DNA of 64,000 nucleotides, taken from JAZDCJ01 sp036311985. Its GTDB lineage: Bacteria; Actinomycetota; Actinomycetes; Actinomycetales; Micrococcaceae. Each line of letters starts with the position of its first letter. Position 1 is the first letter of the stretch. The stretch lies in assembly GCF_036311985.1 (NCBI RefSeq), contig NZ_JAZDCJ010000030.1; one strand, written 5' to 3'. Below are positions 25,416 through 35,041 of the stretch, in pieces. Under the pieces are notes generated by a model that saw only the letters and a list, made by a program, of their open reading frames with translations, was not told the DNA's origin and searched no databases. A program made the position numbers and the translations under genes.

Positions 25416-26685
25416 GTGGCATCTCGGAAGAAACGCCCTCACAAGGGACACCTGCGGCTCGTTGGCGGGCGGCCCCCTGGCGGGACGGCCATCGGAGTCG
25501 CCCGCATCGAGGCGCTCCTGCCGGACTACGTGACATGGGTCCTCAAGCAGGGCGGGACGCGGGAGGCGGCCGTGGCGGCCTGGCACCTCGTCGCCGACGT
25601 GGCGCGGATGCACGCGGACGCGGCGCCCTTCCAGGCGCCCGACGAGCTCGATCCCGGACTCGTCCGGCAGATCCTGCTGGCCGGGGAGGACCCCGACCTC
25701 GTCGACGACATGGCAACCTCACTCGACGCCTACCTGCACTTCTTCGACGAGACCGGGCGCTGGACCCGTGGCCGAGACACCTGGGAGGCCTTCCACGACC
25801 TCGTCACGCCGGATGACGACGAGATCGACGTTCCGGAGCTGACGGCGGAGGAGGCCCTGTCCGCATGGAAGGACGTGCCGCTGATCGGCTCCCTCCTCGG
25901 GCTCCTGCGGTGGATCGGCCCCGCACGGGACGTGACCCAGTCCGGGCTGCTACGGCTCAAGGACATCGAACCGGCGGCCGCGGCGCGGGGCTCTTCGTCC
26001 GGGGCGTCCGCAACGCGAAGCGGCCGTTCCCCGACGCCCCCGGCGAGTCGATCAGCGGCACGGCGGAGGAGCCGCTCATCGTTCCGACGATGGCCGATTC
26101 CTCCGCTACTGGAGCGCGCTTGAGATCGCGGAGCGCATCGAGATCGGTTCCACGCGCGTGTGGCCGACGCCGCGCGCCGAGGCCCTGCTCGCGGGCCACG
26201 CCGCCCTGGACGAGGAGGCGGACGTGTATCTGGGGTTGGCCTCGGCGTACCTCGCCAGCACGGCGTCGGCGGTGTCGCCCGGTTCCGCGGCGCCGGACGC
26301 CATGATGCTCGCCTTCTTCCACGGTGCGGCGCTCGGAGACCTTCCGGTCGGCGTGCTGGACGGACCACTGGACGAGTTCACCGAGACGAACGTGGTGGCC
26401 GCCCTGGCGCTCGAACGGCGCCGGCCGTTCCTCCTCGACATGCTGCAGGACGGGCTCCTGGTGCGCTCGGGCGGTGTCCTGGTGCTCCCACCGGTCGCCC
26501 GGGAAGCGGTCGTCGCCGTCGAGTGGGGCCTGGAGCAGATCGAGGCGCAGCTCGAGGCGGGCCGGGACCCGTTCGAGGGCTGGCGGGCCGGGGATCAGCG
26601 GCCGATGCGCAGGCGGATCGCGACGACGTCGTCCAGCTGGACGCCCTCGGCCCGCCGGACGGCGTCCTTGAGTGGCACGAGGTAG
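25416..26685 (+). pseudogene. Unknown gene broken by two frameshifts
   Basis: A conserved-looking coding stretch is read in three successive frames. Segment 1 (25416 to ~25980) starts GTG after AAGGGA and begins VASRKKRPHKGHLRLVGG. Segment 2 (~25985-26095) reads GLFVRGVRNAKRPFPDAPG. Segment 3 (~26095-26685) reads RFLRYWSALEIAERIEIGS. Each step shifts by the same amount, as single-base deletions would. The first lies beside a GCGCGGGG run, suggesting sequencing error or recent decay. Rejoined, it would be about 400 residues, acidic and helical, with no family I recognise. The final part overlaps the convergent DUF1905 gene by 91 bp, so the true end may be earlier. Confidence 0.6.
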
Positions 26686-26906
26686 CCGCCGTCCTTGGGG
26701 AACAGGGAGGTCGTGAAGGGAGTGGATCCGAGCGTCCCGCTCACGGGGATCACGCCCCAGCCGTAGCTGACCACGGGCGCGAGCTCCCGGATCAGCGCCG
26801 CCTCGGCGTCCGGCACGCGGACATAGTGGAACGGCGCGGGGCCGCGCCAGTAGAAGACCTCGCCGACGACCTCGACCCCGGGCCGACCATCCCGTTCTGC
26901 GTCCAC
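26595..26906 (-). CDS. DUF1905 domain protein
   Basis: 103-residue soluble protein: VVGEVFYWRGPAPFHYVRVP, YGWGVIPVSGTLGSTPFTTSLFP and YLVPLKDAVRRAEGVQLDD fit the DUF1905 beta-barrel family, whose function is unknown. GTG at 26906 has GGGAG about 7 nt upstream. Its 3' end overlaps the frameshifted gene on the other strand. Confidence 0.8.
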   Translation of the reverse strand: MDAERDGRPGVEVVGEVFYWRGPAPFHYVRVPDAEAALIRELAPVVSYGWGVIPVSGTLGSTPFTTSLFPKDGGYLVPLKDAVRRAEGVQLDDVVAIRLRIGR

Positions 26907-27098
26907 TGCCGCTCCCTGCCTCCTCCGCCGACCGGCCCCGCGGCGACCACCCGGCCCCCGCGTCGCCGTCGGACCCTGGCCTGCCGTCGCCCGAGACCGC
27001 GGTCCGCACCGGTTCAGTGTGCCACGCGCCCGGCTTCCGGCGCACCGCCGCGTACCAACGGGTAGCATTCCGTGATGGACGACCGGGAAGGAGACGCC

Positions 27099-28400
27099 GT
27101 GGCCCCGCGACACCGCCCGGAAGGGACACGGCCCGAGCCGCTCCGCCCCGAGCCGGTCCGCCCCGACTTCGACGCCTACACCGCCGCGCTCGACGACGCG
27201 GGCCTCCGGACCCGCCCCGCCGCGCTCCTGGACCTGGACCTCTTCCGCGCCAACGCCGCGGCGATGGCCGCCCGCGCCGCCGGAACGCCGATCCGCGTCG
27301 CGAGCAAGTCCCTGCGCGTCCGCCGTGCGCTCGACGAGGCGCTCGCCCATCCCGGCTACCGTGGCGTGCTCGCGTTCACGCTGCCGGAGGCGCTGTGGCT
27401 CGCCGGGCACGGGGCCGACGACGTCGTCGTCGCCTATCCGTCCACGGACCGCGCGGCCCTCGCCGCGCTCCTGCGCGGGGAAGCGCACCGGCACGTCACG
27501 CTCATGGTGGACTCCCCGGAGCACCTCGGGCTCCTGGCCGCCGCGGCCCGCGACGCCGGTTCCCCGTCCGGCCGTCGCTTCCGGGTGTGCCTGGACCTCG
27601 ACGCCTCCTACGCCCCCGTCCGCACCTGGCCGCGCGGCCCCCGGATCGGCCCCCTGCGCTCCCCCGTGCGCACCGCGGAGCAGGCCGTCCGGCTCGCGCG
27701 CGCGGCCGCGGACGCCGGCGTCGACGTCGTCGGGCTCATGGCCTACGAGGGCCAGGTCGCGGGCGTGGCGGACGCCGCCAGCACCCCGCGGGGTGCCGCG
27801 GTCCGCGCCCTGCGCACGCTGTCGATCCGCGACCTGGCGACGTGGCGCGCCGAGGTCGTCGCAGCGGTCCGGGCCGCCCTCGGGCAGGGATCCGGCCCGG
27901 CCACCGGGCAGGGCGCCGGCCTCGAATTCGTCAACGGCGGCGGCACGGGCTCCCTCGAGTCCACGGCCGCGGAGGACGCCGTCACGGAGCTCGCCGCCGG
28001 CTCCGGCTTCTACGGGCCCGAGCTGTTCCAGCACTACCGCGGGTTCCGCCCGGCCCCGGCGCTGCACGTGCTCTTCGACGCCGTCCGCCGCCCCGGCCCG
28101 CGCACCGTGACCGTGCTGGGCGGCGGCTGGACGGCCTCGGGCCCCGCGGGTCCGGACCGGCTCCCCGTCCCCGTCTGGCCGCCGGGGCTGCGCTACTCCG
28201 CCACGGAGGGTGCCGGCGAGGTGCAGACCCCGCTCACGGGCGCCGCCGCGGCCGGAATCCGGCTCGGCGACCCCGTCTACTTCCGCCACGCCAAGGCGGG
28301 CGAACCGTGCGAGCGGCTCGGCGAGGTGCACGTGTTCTCAGGCGGGCGGATCACGGACACGTGGCCCACCTACCGCGGCGAGGGAAGGGCCTTCCTCTGA
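27099..28400 (+). CDS. Amino acid deaminase/aldolase (alanine racemase-fold PLP enzyme)
   Basis: 433-residue PLP enzyme with an alanine-racemase-type TIM barrel: ALLDLDLFRANAAAM, then the PLP-lysine segment RVASKSLRV, and a C-terminal metal/His region (VYFRHAKAGE PCERL spacing) as in D-threonine aldolase and D-serine dehydratase relatives. The substrate is not predictable. GTG at 27099 is chosen because GGAAGGAG lies 5 nt upstream; ATG at 27075 lacks one. The stop overlaps the start of the lactone oxidase gene (TGATG), so the two form an operon, an association seen in other actinobacteria. Confidence 0.85.
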   Translation: MAPRHRPEGTRPEPLRPEPVRPDFDAYTAALDDAGLRTRPAALLDLDLFRANAAAMAARAAGTPIRVASKSLRVRRALDEALAHPGYRGVLAFTLPEALWLAGHGADDVVVAYPSTDRAALAALLRGEAHRHVTLMVDSPEHLGLLAAAARDAGSPSGRRFRVCLDLDASYAPVRTWPRGPRIGPLRSPVRTAEQAVRLARAAADAGVDVVGLMAYEGQVAGVADAASTPRGAAVRALRTLSIRDLATWRAEVVAAVRAALGQGSGPATGQGAGLEFVNGGGTGSLESTAAEDAVTELAAGSGFYGPELFQHYRGFRPAPALHVLFDAVRRPGPRTVTVLGGGWTASGPAGPDRLPVPVWPPGLRYSATEGAGEVQTPLTGAAAAGIRLGDPVYFRHAKAGEPCERLGEVHVFSGGRITDTWPTYRGEGRAFL

Positions 28401-29944
28401 TGTCCACCGAGCACGACGCCGGATCCCCCGCCCCCGTGCCCCGGACCACCGGGGCGCCGGGCTGCTCCGTACCGGACGCCGCCACGAGCGGCTTCCCCGC
28501 GCGCGGTCCCGGGGCACGCGGCCCCGGGACGTGGGGTCCCAAGGCGTGGGGCCCTGCCGCGCGGGGCGGGCCGCTGCCCGCCGGCGCCCGCCCCGCACCC
28601 GGCCGCCTGGGCCGCGCCGACACCGGTGGCGGCGTCTGGGCCTGGAGCAACTGGTCGGGCAGCGAGCGGTCCCGGCCGTCCGGCGTCGTCGTGCCCTCCA
28701 CGGACGCCGAGGTGGCCGCCCTGCTGCGGCGCGCCTCCGAGGACGGCACGCGGGTCAAGGCCGTCGGCGGGGCGCACTCCTTTTCCCCGATCGCCGCGAC
28801 CGACGGGCTCCTGCTGGGGCTCGACGCGCTGCAGGGCCTCGTGGCCGTCGACGCGGGGCGCGGCGAGGCGGTGTTCCGGGCGGGAACGCGCCTGCACCAG
28901 GTCGCCGGGCTGCTCGCGCCGCACGGTCTCGCCCTGCCCACCATGGGCGACATCGACCGGCAGTCGATCGCCGGGGCGCTCGCGACCGGGACGCACGGGA
29001 CCGGACTCGGCTTCACCGGGTACTCCGGGATCGTGGCGGCGCTGCGGATCGCGCTGCCCGACGGGCGGATCGTGGACTGCTCGGAGCGGACCGAGCCGGA
29101 GCTGTTCCGGGCGGCGCGCGTGGGGCTCGGCGCCGTGGGCGTGGTGCTCGAGGCGACCCTGCGCTGCGTGCCCGTCTTCCGGCTCGCCGCCGTCGAGGCG
29201 CCCGAGCCGCTCGCGCAGATGGAGGAATCGTTCCCCGAGCGCTCGCGGACCACGGACCACCTCGAGTTCTACTGGTTCCCGCAGACCCGCACGGTCCTGT
29301 CCAAGGCCAACACCCGGTTGCCGGGCGACGCGCCGTTGCGGCCCGTGGGAAGGATCCGCGGATTCGTCGACGACGAGCTGCTCGGCAACGCGGCGCTCGG
29401 ACTGATGTGCGGGGTGGGGCGGGCCGTGCCGTCGCTCGTCGGTCCGCTGAACCGCCTCGCGACCCGGGCCGCGGCGGAACGCGGCTACGTCGACGCGTCC
29501 CACCGCGTCTTCGTCTCCCCGCGACGTGTGCGCTTCCGCGAGATGGAGTACGCGCTGCCGCTCGAGGCGTTCGGCGAGGCGTTCGCGGAGCTGCGCCGGG
29601 CCGTGGAGGGCTACCGCGAGCCGATCAGCTTCCCCGTGGAGGTGCGGACCGCGGCGGCCGACGACACGTGGCTCGGCACGGCGTCCGGGCGGGAGTCGGT
29701 CTACTTCGCCGTGCACCGCTACGCGCGCGAGCCGCACGCGGAGTTCCTCGAGCACGTCGAGCACGTCTTCACGGCGCACGGCGGGCGGCCGCACTGGGGC
29801 AAGATCCACACCCGGGACGCCGGCTACCTGCGGGGGCTCTACCCGCGCTTCGACGACTTCACGCGGGTTCGGGACGCCGTGGACCCGGCCGGGACGCTCC
29901 TGAACCCGTACCTTGAGCGGGTTCTCGGAATACGCGCCCACTGA
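28400..29944 (+). CDS. D-arabinono-1,4-lactone oxidase-family FAD enzyme
   Basis: 514-residue flavoprotein. Residues ~1-75 are an unusual Pro/Gly-rich tail with no family counterpart. The FAD_binding_4 domain begins WSNWSGSERSRPSG and contains VGGAHSFSPIA, the usual covalent-FAD histidine. The ALO domain ends with the family signature HWGKIHTRDAGYLRGLYPRF and DPAGTLLNPYLERVLG. It oxidises an aldonolactone or sugar alcohol using O2. Its start overlaps the upstream stop by one base. Two copies of the dispersed ACGACGCCGG motif lie in its N-terminal part (28412, 28680). Confidence 0.9.
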   Translation: MSTEHDAGSPAPVPRTTGAPGCSVPDAATSGFPARGPGARGPGTWGPKAWGPAARGGPLPAGARPAPGRLGRADTGGGVWAWSNWSGSERSRPSGVVVPSTDAEVAALLRRASEDGTRVKAVGGAHSFSPIAATDGLLLGLDALQGLVAVDAGRGEAVFRAGTRLHQVAGLLAPHGLALPTMGDIDRQSIAGALATGTHGTGLGFTGYSGIVAALRIALPDGRIVDCSERTEPELFRAARVGLGAVGVVLEATLRCVPVFRLAAVEAPEPLAQMEESFPERSRTTDHLEFYWFPQTRTVLSKANTRLPGDAPLRPVGRIRGFVDDELLGNAALGLMCGVGRAVPSLVGPLNRLATRAAAERGYVDASHRVFVSPRRVRFREMEYALPLEAFGEAFAELRRAVEGYREPISFPVEVRTAAADDTWLGTASGRESVYFAVHRYAREPHAEFLEHVEHVFTAHGGRPHWGKIHTRDAGYLRGLYPRFDDFTRVRDAVDPAGTLLNPYLERVLGIRAH

Positions 29945-29977
29945 CCCCGGGCGGTCCGGGTCTGGCATGCTGGGGCC

Positions 29978-30166
29978 ATGACCGAACCCTCCCGACGGAG
30001 CCCGCGCTACGTCTTCGCGGTGATCGCGGCCGTCGTCGTCGTCTTCCTCGTCTCGCGCGACCTGAGCGCCGGTTCCGGCCTGTCCCCGTGGACCTGGGCG
30101 GTGATCGGCGTCGTCGTGCTGACCCAGTTCGCGCTGCTCGTCCCGCGCCGGCGGGACCGCGGCTAG
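29978..30166 (+). CDS. Small two-helix membrane protein
   Basis: 62-residue protein with basic ends (MTEPSRRSPR, PRRRDRG) and two hydrophobic helices. No family recognised. The Shine-Dalgarno is weak. The stop overlaps that of the convergent flavin monooxygenase gene by 4 bp. Confidence 0.6.
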   Translation: MTEPSRRSPRYVFAVIAAVVVVFLVSRDLSAGSGLSPWTWAVIGVVVLTQFALLVPRRRDRG

Positions 30167-31215
30167 GCCGGGGCCCCGGACCCCGCGGTCAATCCCGGTG
30201 CCCAGCCGAGCGCCGGGGCGACCTCCTGCGCCGCGACCGTGAGGATCCGGCGGACGACGTCGGACGGATGGTCGAACGGCAGCGCGATCACGAGCTCGTC
30301 GGCGGCCCGCAGCCCGACGTCCCCGGCGAGGGCCTCCGCGATCCGCTCCCCCGTCCCCGAGGCCACGCGGCCGAACTGGAACGGCAGATCCGGATTCCCG
30401 CCCTGCCGCGCGGCATCCCGGTCGAGCAGCCACTGGACCTCCGCCTGCTCGGCGGCGTTCGCGTACGGGACGATCTGCCGGCTGACCGAGGCGTGGGACG
30501 CCCAACCGGCCACCCGGGCGTGCTCGGCGCGGTAGGCCTCGATGCTCGCGAGCTGCGCCTCCTCGAAGGAGAGCCCCGTCGCCTCGGTGTTCAGCGTCGA
30601 CAGCTGCAGCCCGAGGCCCTGCCGCCCGGTCCGGCGCGCGCTGGCGAGCGAGCCGGCGCCGTAGGCGATGCGCCGCCGCAGCCCGGGGCTGACGGGCTGG
30701 ACGGGCAGTTCCGTGCCGGCCTCCGCGAACGGGATCTTCTCGTCGGCGACCGCGAGCGTGCGCCCCTCGACGGCGGCGATGAAGCGCTCGACCCGTGCGT
30801 CGACGGCCTCCCGCAGCCCGCCCTCGATCGGGGCGTAGGCCTGCGAGAACGTGCCCTCGTTGTCGGAGTATCCGGAGCTCAGGCCGAGCTCGAGCCGGCC
30901 GCCCGTGAGCAGGTCCAGCGTCGCGGCCTCCTCGGCCAGCCGGACCGGGTCCTCGAAGCGGATCGGCGTCACCGACGTCCCGAGGCGGAGCCGCCGCGTG
31001 CGCTGGCCCGCGGCCGCCAGGAAGGGAACGGGAGCGGAGAGGTAGTGCTCGAGGTGGCGGTGGCGGACGTAGCCGACGTCGTAGCCCAGCTCCTCGGCGA
31101 GCTCGAACAGCTCGAGCCCCTCCTCGAGCCCGCGCGAGCGTCCTCCCTCGATCCCCGAGTGCTCGACGAACGCCAGGAAGCCCAGGCGGAACGGAGGTGG
31201 TGCGGTCTCGGTCAT
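30163..31215 (-). CDS. LLM-class flavin-dependent oxidoreductase
   Basis: 350-residue luciferase-like monooxygenase: RLGFLAFVEHSG, RHRHLEHYLSAPVPFLAAAGQRT, LRLGTSVTPIRFEDPVRLAEE and DLLTGGRLELGLSSGYSDNE are the standard F420/FMN-binding segments. The substrate is unknown. GGAGGA lies upstream of ATG at 31215. Transcribed away from the upstream MFS gene end; probably in the same leftward transcript as that gene. Confidence 0.9.
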   Translation of the reverse strand: MTETAPPPFRLGFLAFVEHSGIEGGRSRGLEEGLELFELAEELGYDVGYVRHRHLEHYLSAPVPFLAAAGQRTRRLRLGTSVTPIRFEDPVRLAEEAATLDLLTGGRLELGLSSGYSDNEGTFSQAYAPIEGGLREAVDARVERFIAAVEGRTLAVADEKIPFAEAGTELPVQPVSPGLRRRIAYGAGSLASARRTGRQGLGLQLSTLNTEATGLSFEEAQLASIEAYRAEHARVAGWASHASVSRQIVPYANAAEQAEVQWLLDRDAARQGGNPDLPFQFGRVASGTGERIAEALAGDVGLRAADELVIALPFDHPSDVVRRILTVAAQEVAPALGWAPGLTAGSGAPA

Positions 31216-31278
31216 GGCGGGGTCCTCCGGGGCTCGTGGCGCGGTCCCTCCCAGTCAAGCACCGGGACGCCGGGCCCG

Positions 31279-32532
31279 TCACCGGGCGGGAACCGCCGGG
31301 CGCCGCAGCTTGGCGTGAGCGATCGCGGCCGCGCCGAGACCGCCAGCCACGAGGACCAGGAACGCAGTGCGCAGGCTCGTGGCGTCGGAGATCAGCCCGA
31401 TCGCGGGCGAGGTCACGAGGAAGCCCAGGCGCATGAGCCAGCCCAGCATCGCGATCCCCGTTCCGGCGGGCAGCCCCGGCACGGCGTCCGCGGCGGCGAA
31501 CGCGGCCGGGACCAGGGTGGCGCAGCCGAATCCGGCGAGCGCGAAGCCCGCCATCGCCCCCAGCGGCCCCGGGCCGAACACCACGACGAGGCCGCCCGCG
31601 GCGATCAGCAGGCCGCCGAACCGGGCCACGTTCCCGCGCCCCCAGCGGTCCGTCATCGGGTCGCCGAGGATCCGGCCGACGAACTGCGCGGAGATCAGCA
31701 CGGTGAGCCCCAGGCCGGCGAGCGCGGGCGCGGCGGTGGTCTCCGTATGCAGGAACAGCACGGCCCAGTTGTTGCCGACGTCCTCGACGAGGATCCCGCA
31801 GATCGCCAGCACGACGAGCGGGGCCAGCAGCCGGGCGGCGGCGTAGCGTCCGGTCCCCGCCCGCGCGGCGCCGGGCCCCGGAGGGGGTACGACGCCGGAG
31901 CCCGCCTTCTCCGCGCCGCCCGCCGCGCCCGCGGCTGCTGCGTCGGGGGTCCGGCCGGGCACGGAGGCGGGGATCCGCGAGAGCACGCCGCTGTAGACGG
32001 CGGCGAGGGCCCAGACGGCCCCGTTGACGATCATCTGCGTGCCGATCGGGACCCCCTGCGCGGCGCAGACCGCGCCGATGAGGCCGCCCGTGGCGGCGCC
32101 GATGCTCCAGGCGGCGTGCAGGGAGTTCAGGATGGAGCGGCCGTGCCACCGTTCCACGGCGACCCCGTGGACGTTCTGGGCGGCGTCGACGATCGCGTCG
32201 ATCGTCCCGCCGAGCACGAGCGCGGCGACGAAGACCCAGACCGTCGGCCCCGCTCCGGCGCAGGCCACGGCGGCGGCCAGGAGCACGGAGCCGGCCTGGA
32301 CCACGAGCGGGGCCCCGAAGCGCCGGATCAGCGGGGCCGCCCACGCGGCGGCGAGGATCGCGCCGACCGGGAAGGCGATCACGGACAACCCGAACTGCGC
32401 GTTGCTGAGCCCGAACGCGTCCTTGATCTCCGGCAGCCGCGGCAGCAGCGCGCTGAACAGCACGCCGTTGGTGAAGAACATGAGCGAGACCCCGAGGCGG
32501 GCGCGGGTCGACGGCGGGACGGAGCGTGGCAT
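31279..32532 (-). CDS. MFS transporter
   Basis: 417-residue protein with about twelve helices; TFTNGVL-like first helix (MFFTNGVLFSALLPRLPEIK) and DRWGRGNVARFGG loop typical of the MFS. The central cytoplasmic linker (about residues 190-225) contains GSGVVPPPGPG, encoded by TACGACGCCGG at 31888. Start at 32532 lies only 30 bp from the divergent DeoR start, so the promoters must overlap. It may export or import the compound sensed by the DeoR protein. Confidence 0.85.
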   Translation of the reverse strand: MPRSVPPSTRARLGVSLMFFTNGVLFSALLPRLPEIKDAFGLSNAQFGLSVIAFPVGAILAAAWAAPLIRRFGAPLVVQAGSVLLAAAVACAGAGPTVWVFVAALVLGGTIDAIVDAAQNVHGVAVERWHGRSILNSLHAAWSIGAATGGLIGAVCAAQGVPIGTQMIVNGAVWALAAVYSGVLSRIPASVPGRTPDAAAAGAAGGAEKAGSGVVPPPGPGAARAGTGRYAAARLLAPLVVLAICGILVEDVGNNWAVLFLHTETTAAPALAGLGLTVLISAQFVGRILGDPMTDRWGRGNVARFGGLLIAAGGLVVVFGPGPLGAMAGFALAGFGCATLVPAAFAAADAVPGLPAGTGIAMLGWLMRLGFLVTSPAIGLISDATSLRTAFLVLVAGGLGAAAIAHAKLRRPAVPAR

Positions 32533-32535
32533 GCC

Positions 32536-32594
32536 GATCACCGTATGGGGTTGAATGATCACGTGCAACGATCACTTCGGCACCAAACGATCAT
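32536..32594. promoter_or_regulatory. GATCAC repeat cluster between MFS and DeoR genes
   Basis: GATCAC occurs at 32536, 32557 and 32570, and GATCAT at 32589; AACGATCA is repeated 19 bp apart (32567, 32586). The array overlaps both divergent starts and is a candidate DeoR operator. If the regulator starts at GTG 32563, two copies lie in its first codons. Confidence 0.5.
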
Positions 32595-33333
32595 CCGCTC
32601 CGTCTCCGGCCAGGCGGCGGCCGTCGCCGTGGACGACCTGGCCCGCCTGACGGGAGCCTCGGCCGTCACCATCCGGCGCGACCTCGCCGAGCTCGAGGCA
32701 CGCGGCCTGCTCCTGCGCACGCGCGGCGGCGCCGCCCGCGCCCGCAAGCGCGGGGCCCCCATGCCGTTCTCCGTCCGCTTCGAGGCGGACCAGGAACGCA
32801 AGGCGCTCATCGCCGCGGCCGCGGCCGGGCTCATCGAGGACGACGACTCGGTGATCATCGACAACGGGACCACGTGCTTCGCGGTGGCGCAGGCCCTCGC
32901 CGGCCGACCGCTCACCGCCCTCGCCCTGTCCCTGCACGCCGCCGGCGCGCTCGCGGCGCGGCCCGGGCCGTCCGTCGTCGTCCCCGGCGGCCCCGTCGCG
33001 ACCGATAGCCTGGCGTTCGTGGGCGATGCGGCCCTGCAGGCGGTCCGCGAGATGCGGGTCGACGCCGTGGTCCTCGGCGCGTGCTCCGCCTCCCCCGAGC
33101 ACGGCCTGACGTCCACGACGTTCGACGACGCCTCCCTCAAGCGCGCGTGCCTCGCCTCCGCGAACCGGCGGATCCTGGTGACGACGCCGGACAAGCTCGC
33201 CCGGACCTCCACGTTCCGCTTCGGCTCGTTCGAGGACCTGACCCACCTCGTCACCACGGCCGACGCGCCCGCCGAGGTCCTCGAGGCCTTCCGGGAACAC
33301 GCCGTCGAGGTCGTGGCCGTGGGTGGCGACTGA
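32563..33333 (+). CDS. DeoR/GlpR-family transcriptional regulator
   Basis: 256-residue regulator: HTH_DeoR (RHQTIIRSVSGQAAAVAVDD then TIRRDLAELEARGLLLRTRGG) and a C-terminal sugar-phosphate sensor domain (DDSVIIDNGTTCFAVAQAL, VVLGACSASPEHGLT, TTPDKLART). Sugar phosphates are the usual effectors. GTG at 32563 gives the normal five-residue lead before RHQ; ATG at 32545 is in frame but neither has a clear ribosome-binding site. It probably controls itself and the divergent MFS gene. Confidence 0.85.
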   Translation: MQRSLRHQTIIRSVSGQAAAVAVDDLARLTGASAVTIRRDLAELEARGLLLRTRGGAARARKRGAPMPFSVRFEADQERKALIAAAAAGLIEDDDSVIIDNGTTCFAVAQALAGRPLTALALSLHAAGALAARPGPSVVVPGGPVATDSLAFVGDAALQAVREMRVDAVVLGACSASPEHGLTSTTFDDASLKRACLASANRRILVTTPDKLARTSTFRFGSFEDLTHLVTTADAPAEVLEAFREHAVEVVAVGGD

Positions 33334-33405
33334 TCGACAGTGTGCGTGGATAGGATCGGCGCAGGCCGCACGCACGGCCCCACCATCTGCAGGAAGGACC
33401 GGCCC

Positions 33406-34929
33406 ATGGTCGCCCACACACGCGAGATCGACGGCGTTCCCGTTCATTGGACCGAGCAGCCCGGGCGGCTCTCCGCCTCGCTCGTCTTCCGGATCGGCGT
33501 GCGCGACGAGGACTTCGCCACTTCCGGGCTGACCCACCTCGTGGAGCACCTGGCGTTCTCCGCCATCCCGGTCCCGGACCACGAGACCAACGGCTCGGTC
33601 TCGCTGAACTTCACCGAGTTCACGGTCGACGGTCGGCCCGACGAGGTCGTGGAATCCCTCGAGGCCGTCTGCCGCTCGCTGTCGGCGCTCGCCGAAGGCC
33701 GCGTGGACGCGGAGATGCTCGCGCGGGAGCGCGCGGTCCTCGAGGCCGAGGGGGCCGTCGGCGCGGTGCCCTTCGAGGTCGGGGTCGCGCTTTCCCATCG
33801 CTTCGGCCTGAAGGGGCTCGGCTTGGCCCCTGTCCAAGCAAAGTACCTGGATCGGATCGGTCCAGAGGACGTGGCGCGGCACGCCGCCGAGTACTTCACA
33901 CGCGGAAACGCGGTCCTGGTCCTGTCCGGCGAACCACCCGCGGGGCTGCGTCTGCCGCTGCCCGACGGCCCGCGCCGGCGCCCCGCCGACGTCCCCGCCC
34001 TCCCGCAGGCGGGGCCACACGAGTACGGCGACGAGGGCGAGGGCGTGACGCTCTCCTTCCCGACCCCCGGCCCGGCCGACGACGCCTCGCTCCTGCTGCC
34101 GCTCGTCTTCCAGGTCCTGCAACGCCGCGTCCGCGAGGGGCTGCGGCGCCAGGAAGGGCTGGTCTACGACGTCGATGCCGGCACCGTCTTGGTCGACGAT
34201 CGGCGGGGCATCGCCGTCGTCCGGGTCAACGTCGCGCCCCGCAACGCGGCCGGCTCGGCCCGGCGGATCATCGACGAGCTCCGTTCGCTGCGCGACCACG
34301 GGGCGACGCAGGATGAGGTGCGCCGCGTGATCACGGCCCTTGAATCCGACGGCGCCGAGCCCGGCGCCGACCAGGCCGAGGTCTACGAGACGGCTCTCGA
34401 CGAGCTCGTCGGGATCCGCCACCAGTCGATGGCCGAGCACCTCGCCGCATTCCAGGCCTACGTCCCGGGGTCCGGGATCGGGGCCCTGGCCGATCTGGAA
34501 GGGCAGTTGCTGGTGGGCTTCACCGCGGAGGCCTCTCCGGAAACCGATTCCCCCGTGTCCGCGGAACTGCTCTACCCTCCGCGCGACCGCGTCGACCCAC
34601 CGGCCATCGAGGGCGCCGTCTACAAGCGCGGCCTGATCGCCCGGTTCGCGGGGGCTCCGGCCGACCTGAAACTGGTGATCGGCACGGACGGGCTGCAGAT
34701 GACGATGTTCGGGCAGACGATCTCCGCGCTGTACTCCGAGGTCGTCGGGCTGGAGCACGAGCGCGTCGACGAGGGGGTCGACGGCGTCACCTTGTTCCTG
34801 GCGGACGGCTTTCAGATCGCCGTGCTGTCCGCGTGGTTCCGGAAGGGCTCCGAAGTCGTCGAGCGGCTCCGCTCGGCCGTTCCGGAGCGCCTGCACTACG
34901 CGGCGGAATCCAGGCCGGAAGCGGCCTGA
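33406..34929 (+). CDS. M16-family zinc peptidase-like protein
   Basis: 507-residue protein with the inverted zinc motif HLVEH (His44, Glu47, His48) characteristic of insulinase/M16 peptidases, and a distal acidic segment (RERAVLEAEGA) that could supply the third ligand. A second M16-like half begins near residue 205. The last ~130 residues look like a separate, non-peptidase domain. No signal peptide, so it is cytoplasmic. AGGAAGGA lies 7 nt before ATG. The substrate is unknown. Confidence 0.8.
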   Translation: MVAHTREIDGVPVHWTEQPGRLSASLVFRIGVRDEDFATSGLTHLVEHLAFSAIPVPDHETNGSVSLNFTEFTVDGRPDEVVESLEAVCRSLSALAEGRVDAEMLARERAVLEAEGAVGAVPFEVGVALSHRFGLKGLGLAPVQAKYLDRIGPEDVARHAAEYFTRGNAVLVLSGEPPAGLRLPLPDGPRRRPADVPALPQAGPHEYGDEGEGVTLSFPTPGPADDASLLLPLVFQVLQRRVREGLRRQEGLVYDVDAGTVLVDDRRGIAVVRVNVAPRNAAGSARRIIDELRSLRDHGATQDEVRRVITALESDGAEPGADQAEVYETALDELVGIRHQSMAEHLAAFQAYVPGSGIGALADLEGQLLVGFTAEASPETDSPVSAELLYPPRDRVDPPAIEGAVYKRGLIARFAGAPADLKLVIGTDGLQMTMFGQTISALYSEVVGLEHERVDEGVDGVTLFLADGFQIAVLSAWFRKGSEVVERLRSAVPERLHYAAESRPEAA

Positions 34930-34952
34930 ACGCCCCGAGCATCACATCGCCT

Positions 34953-34999
34953 TCCACTCCTCGGTCCTTTCGACCCAGTCTGAACGACCGAGGAGTGGA
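34953..34999. repeat. CTCCACTCC-type hairpin, copy E
   Basis: TCCACTCCTCGGTC (34953-34966) is repeated inverted at 34986-34999, a 14-bp perfect stem with a 19-nt loop between two convergent genes. Outer GCATCACATCGC/CGCTGCGG-like ends echo the other copies. Confidence 0.75.
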
Positions 35000-35041
35000 T
35001 CACGCTGCGGGTTGGCGGATGCGGCGGGTGGCGCCGCTGGA

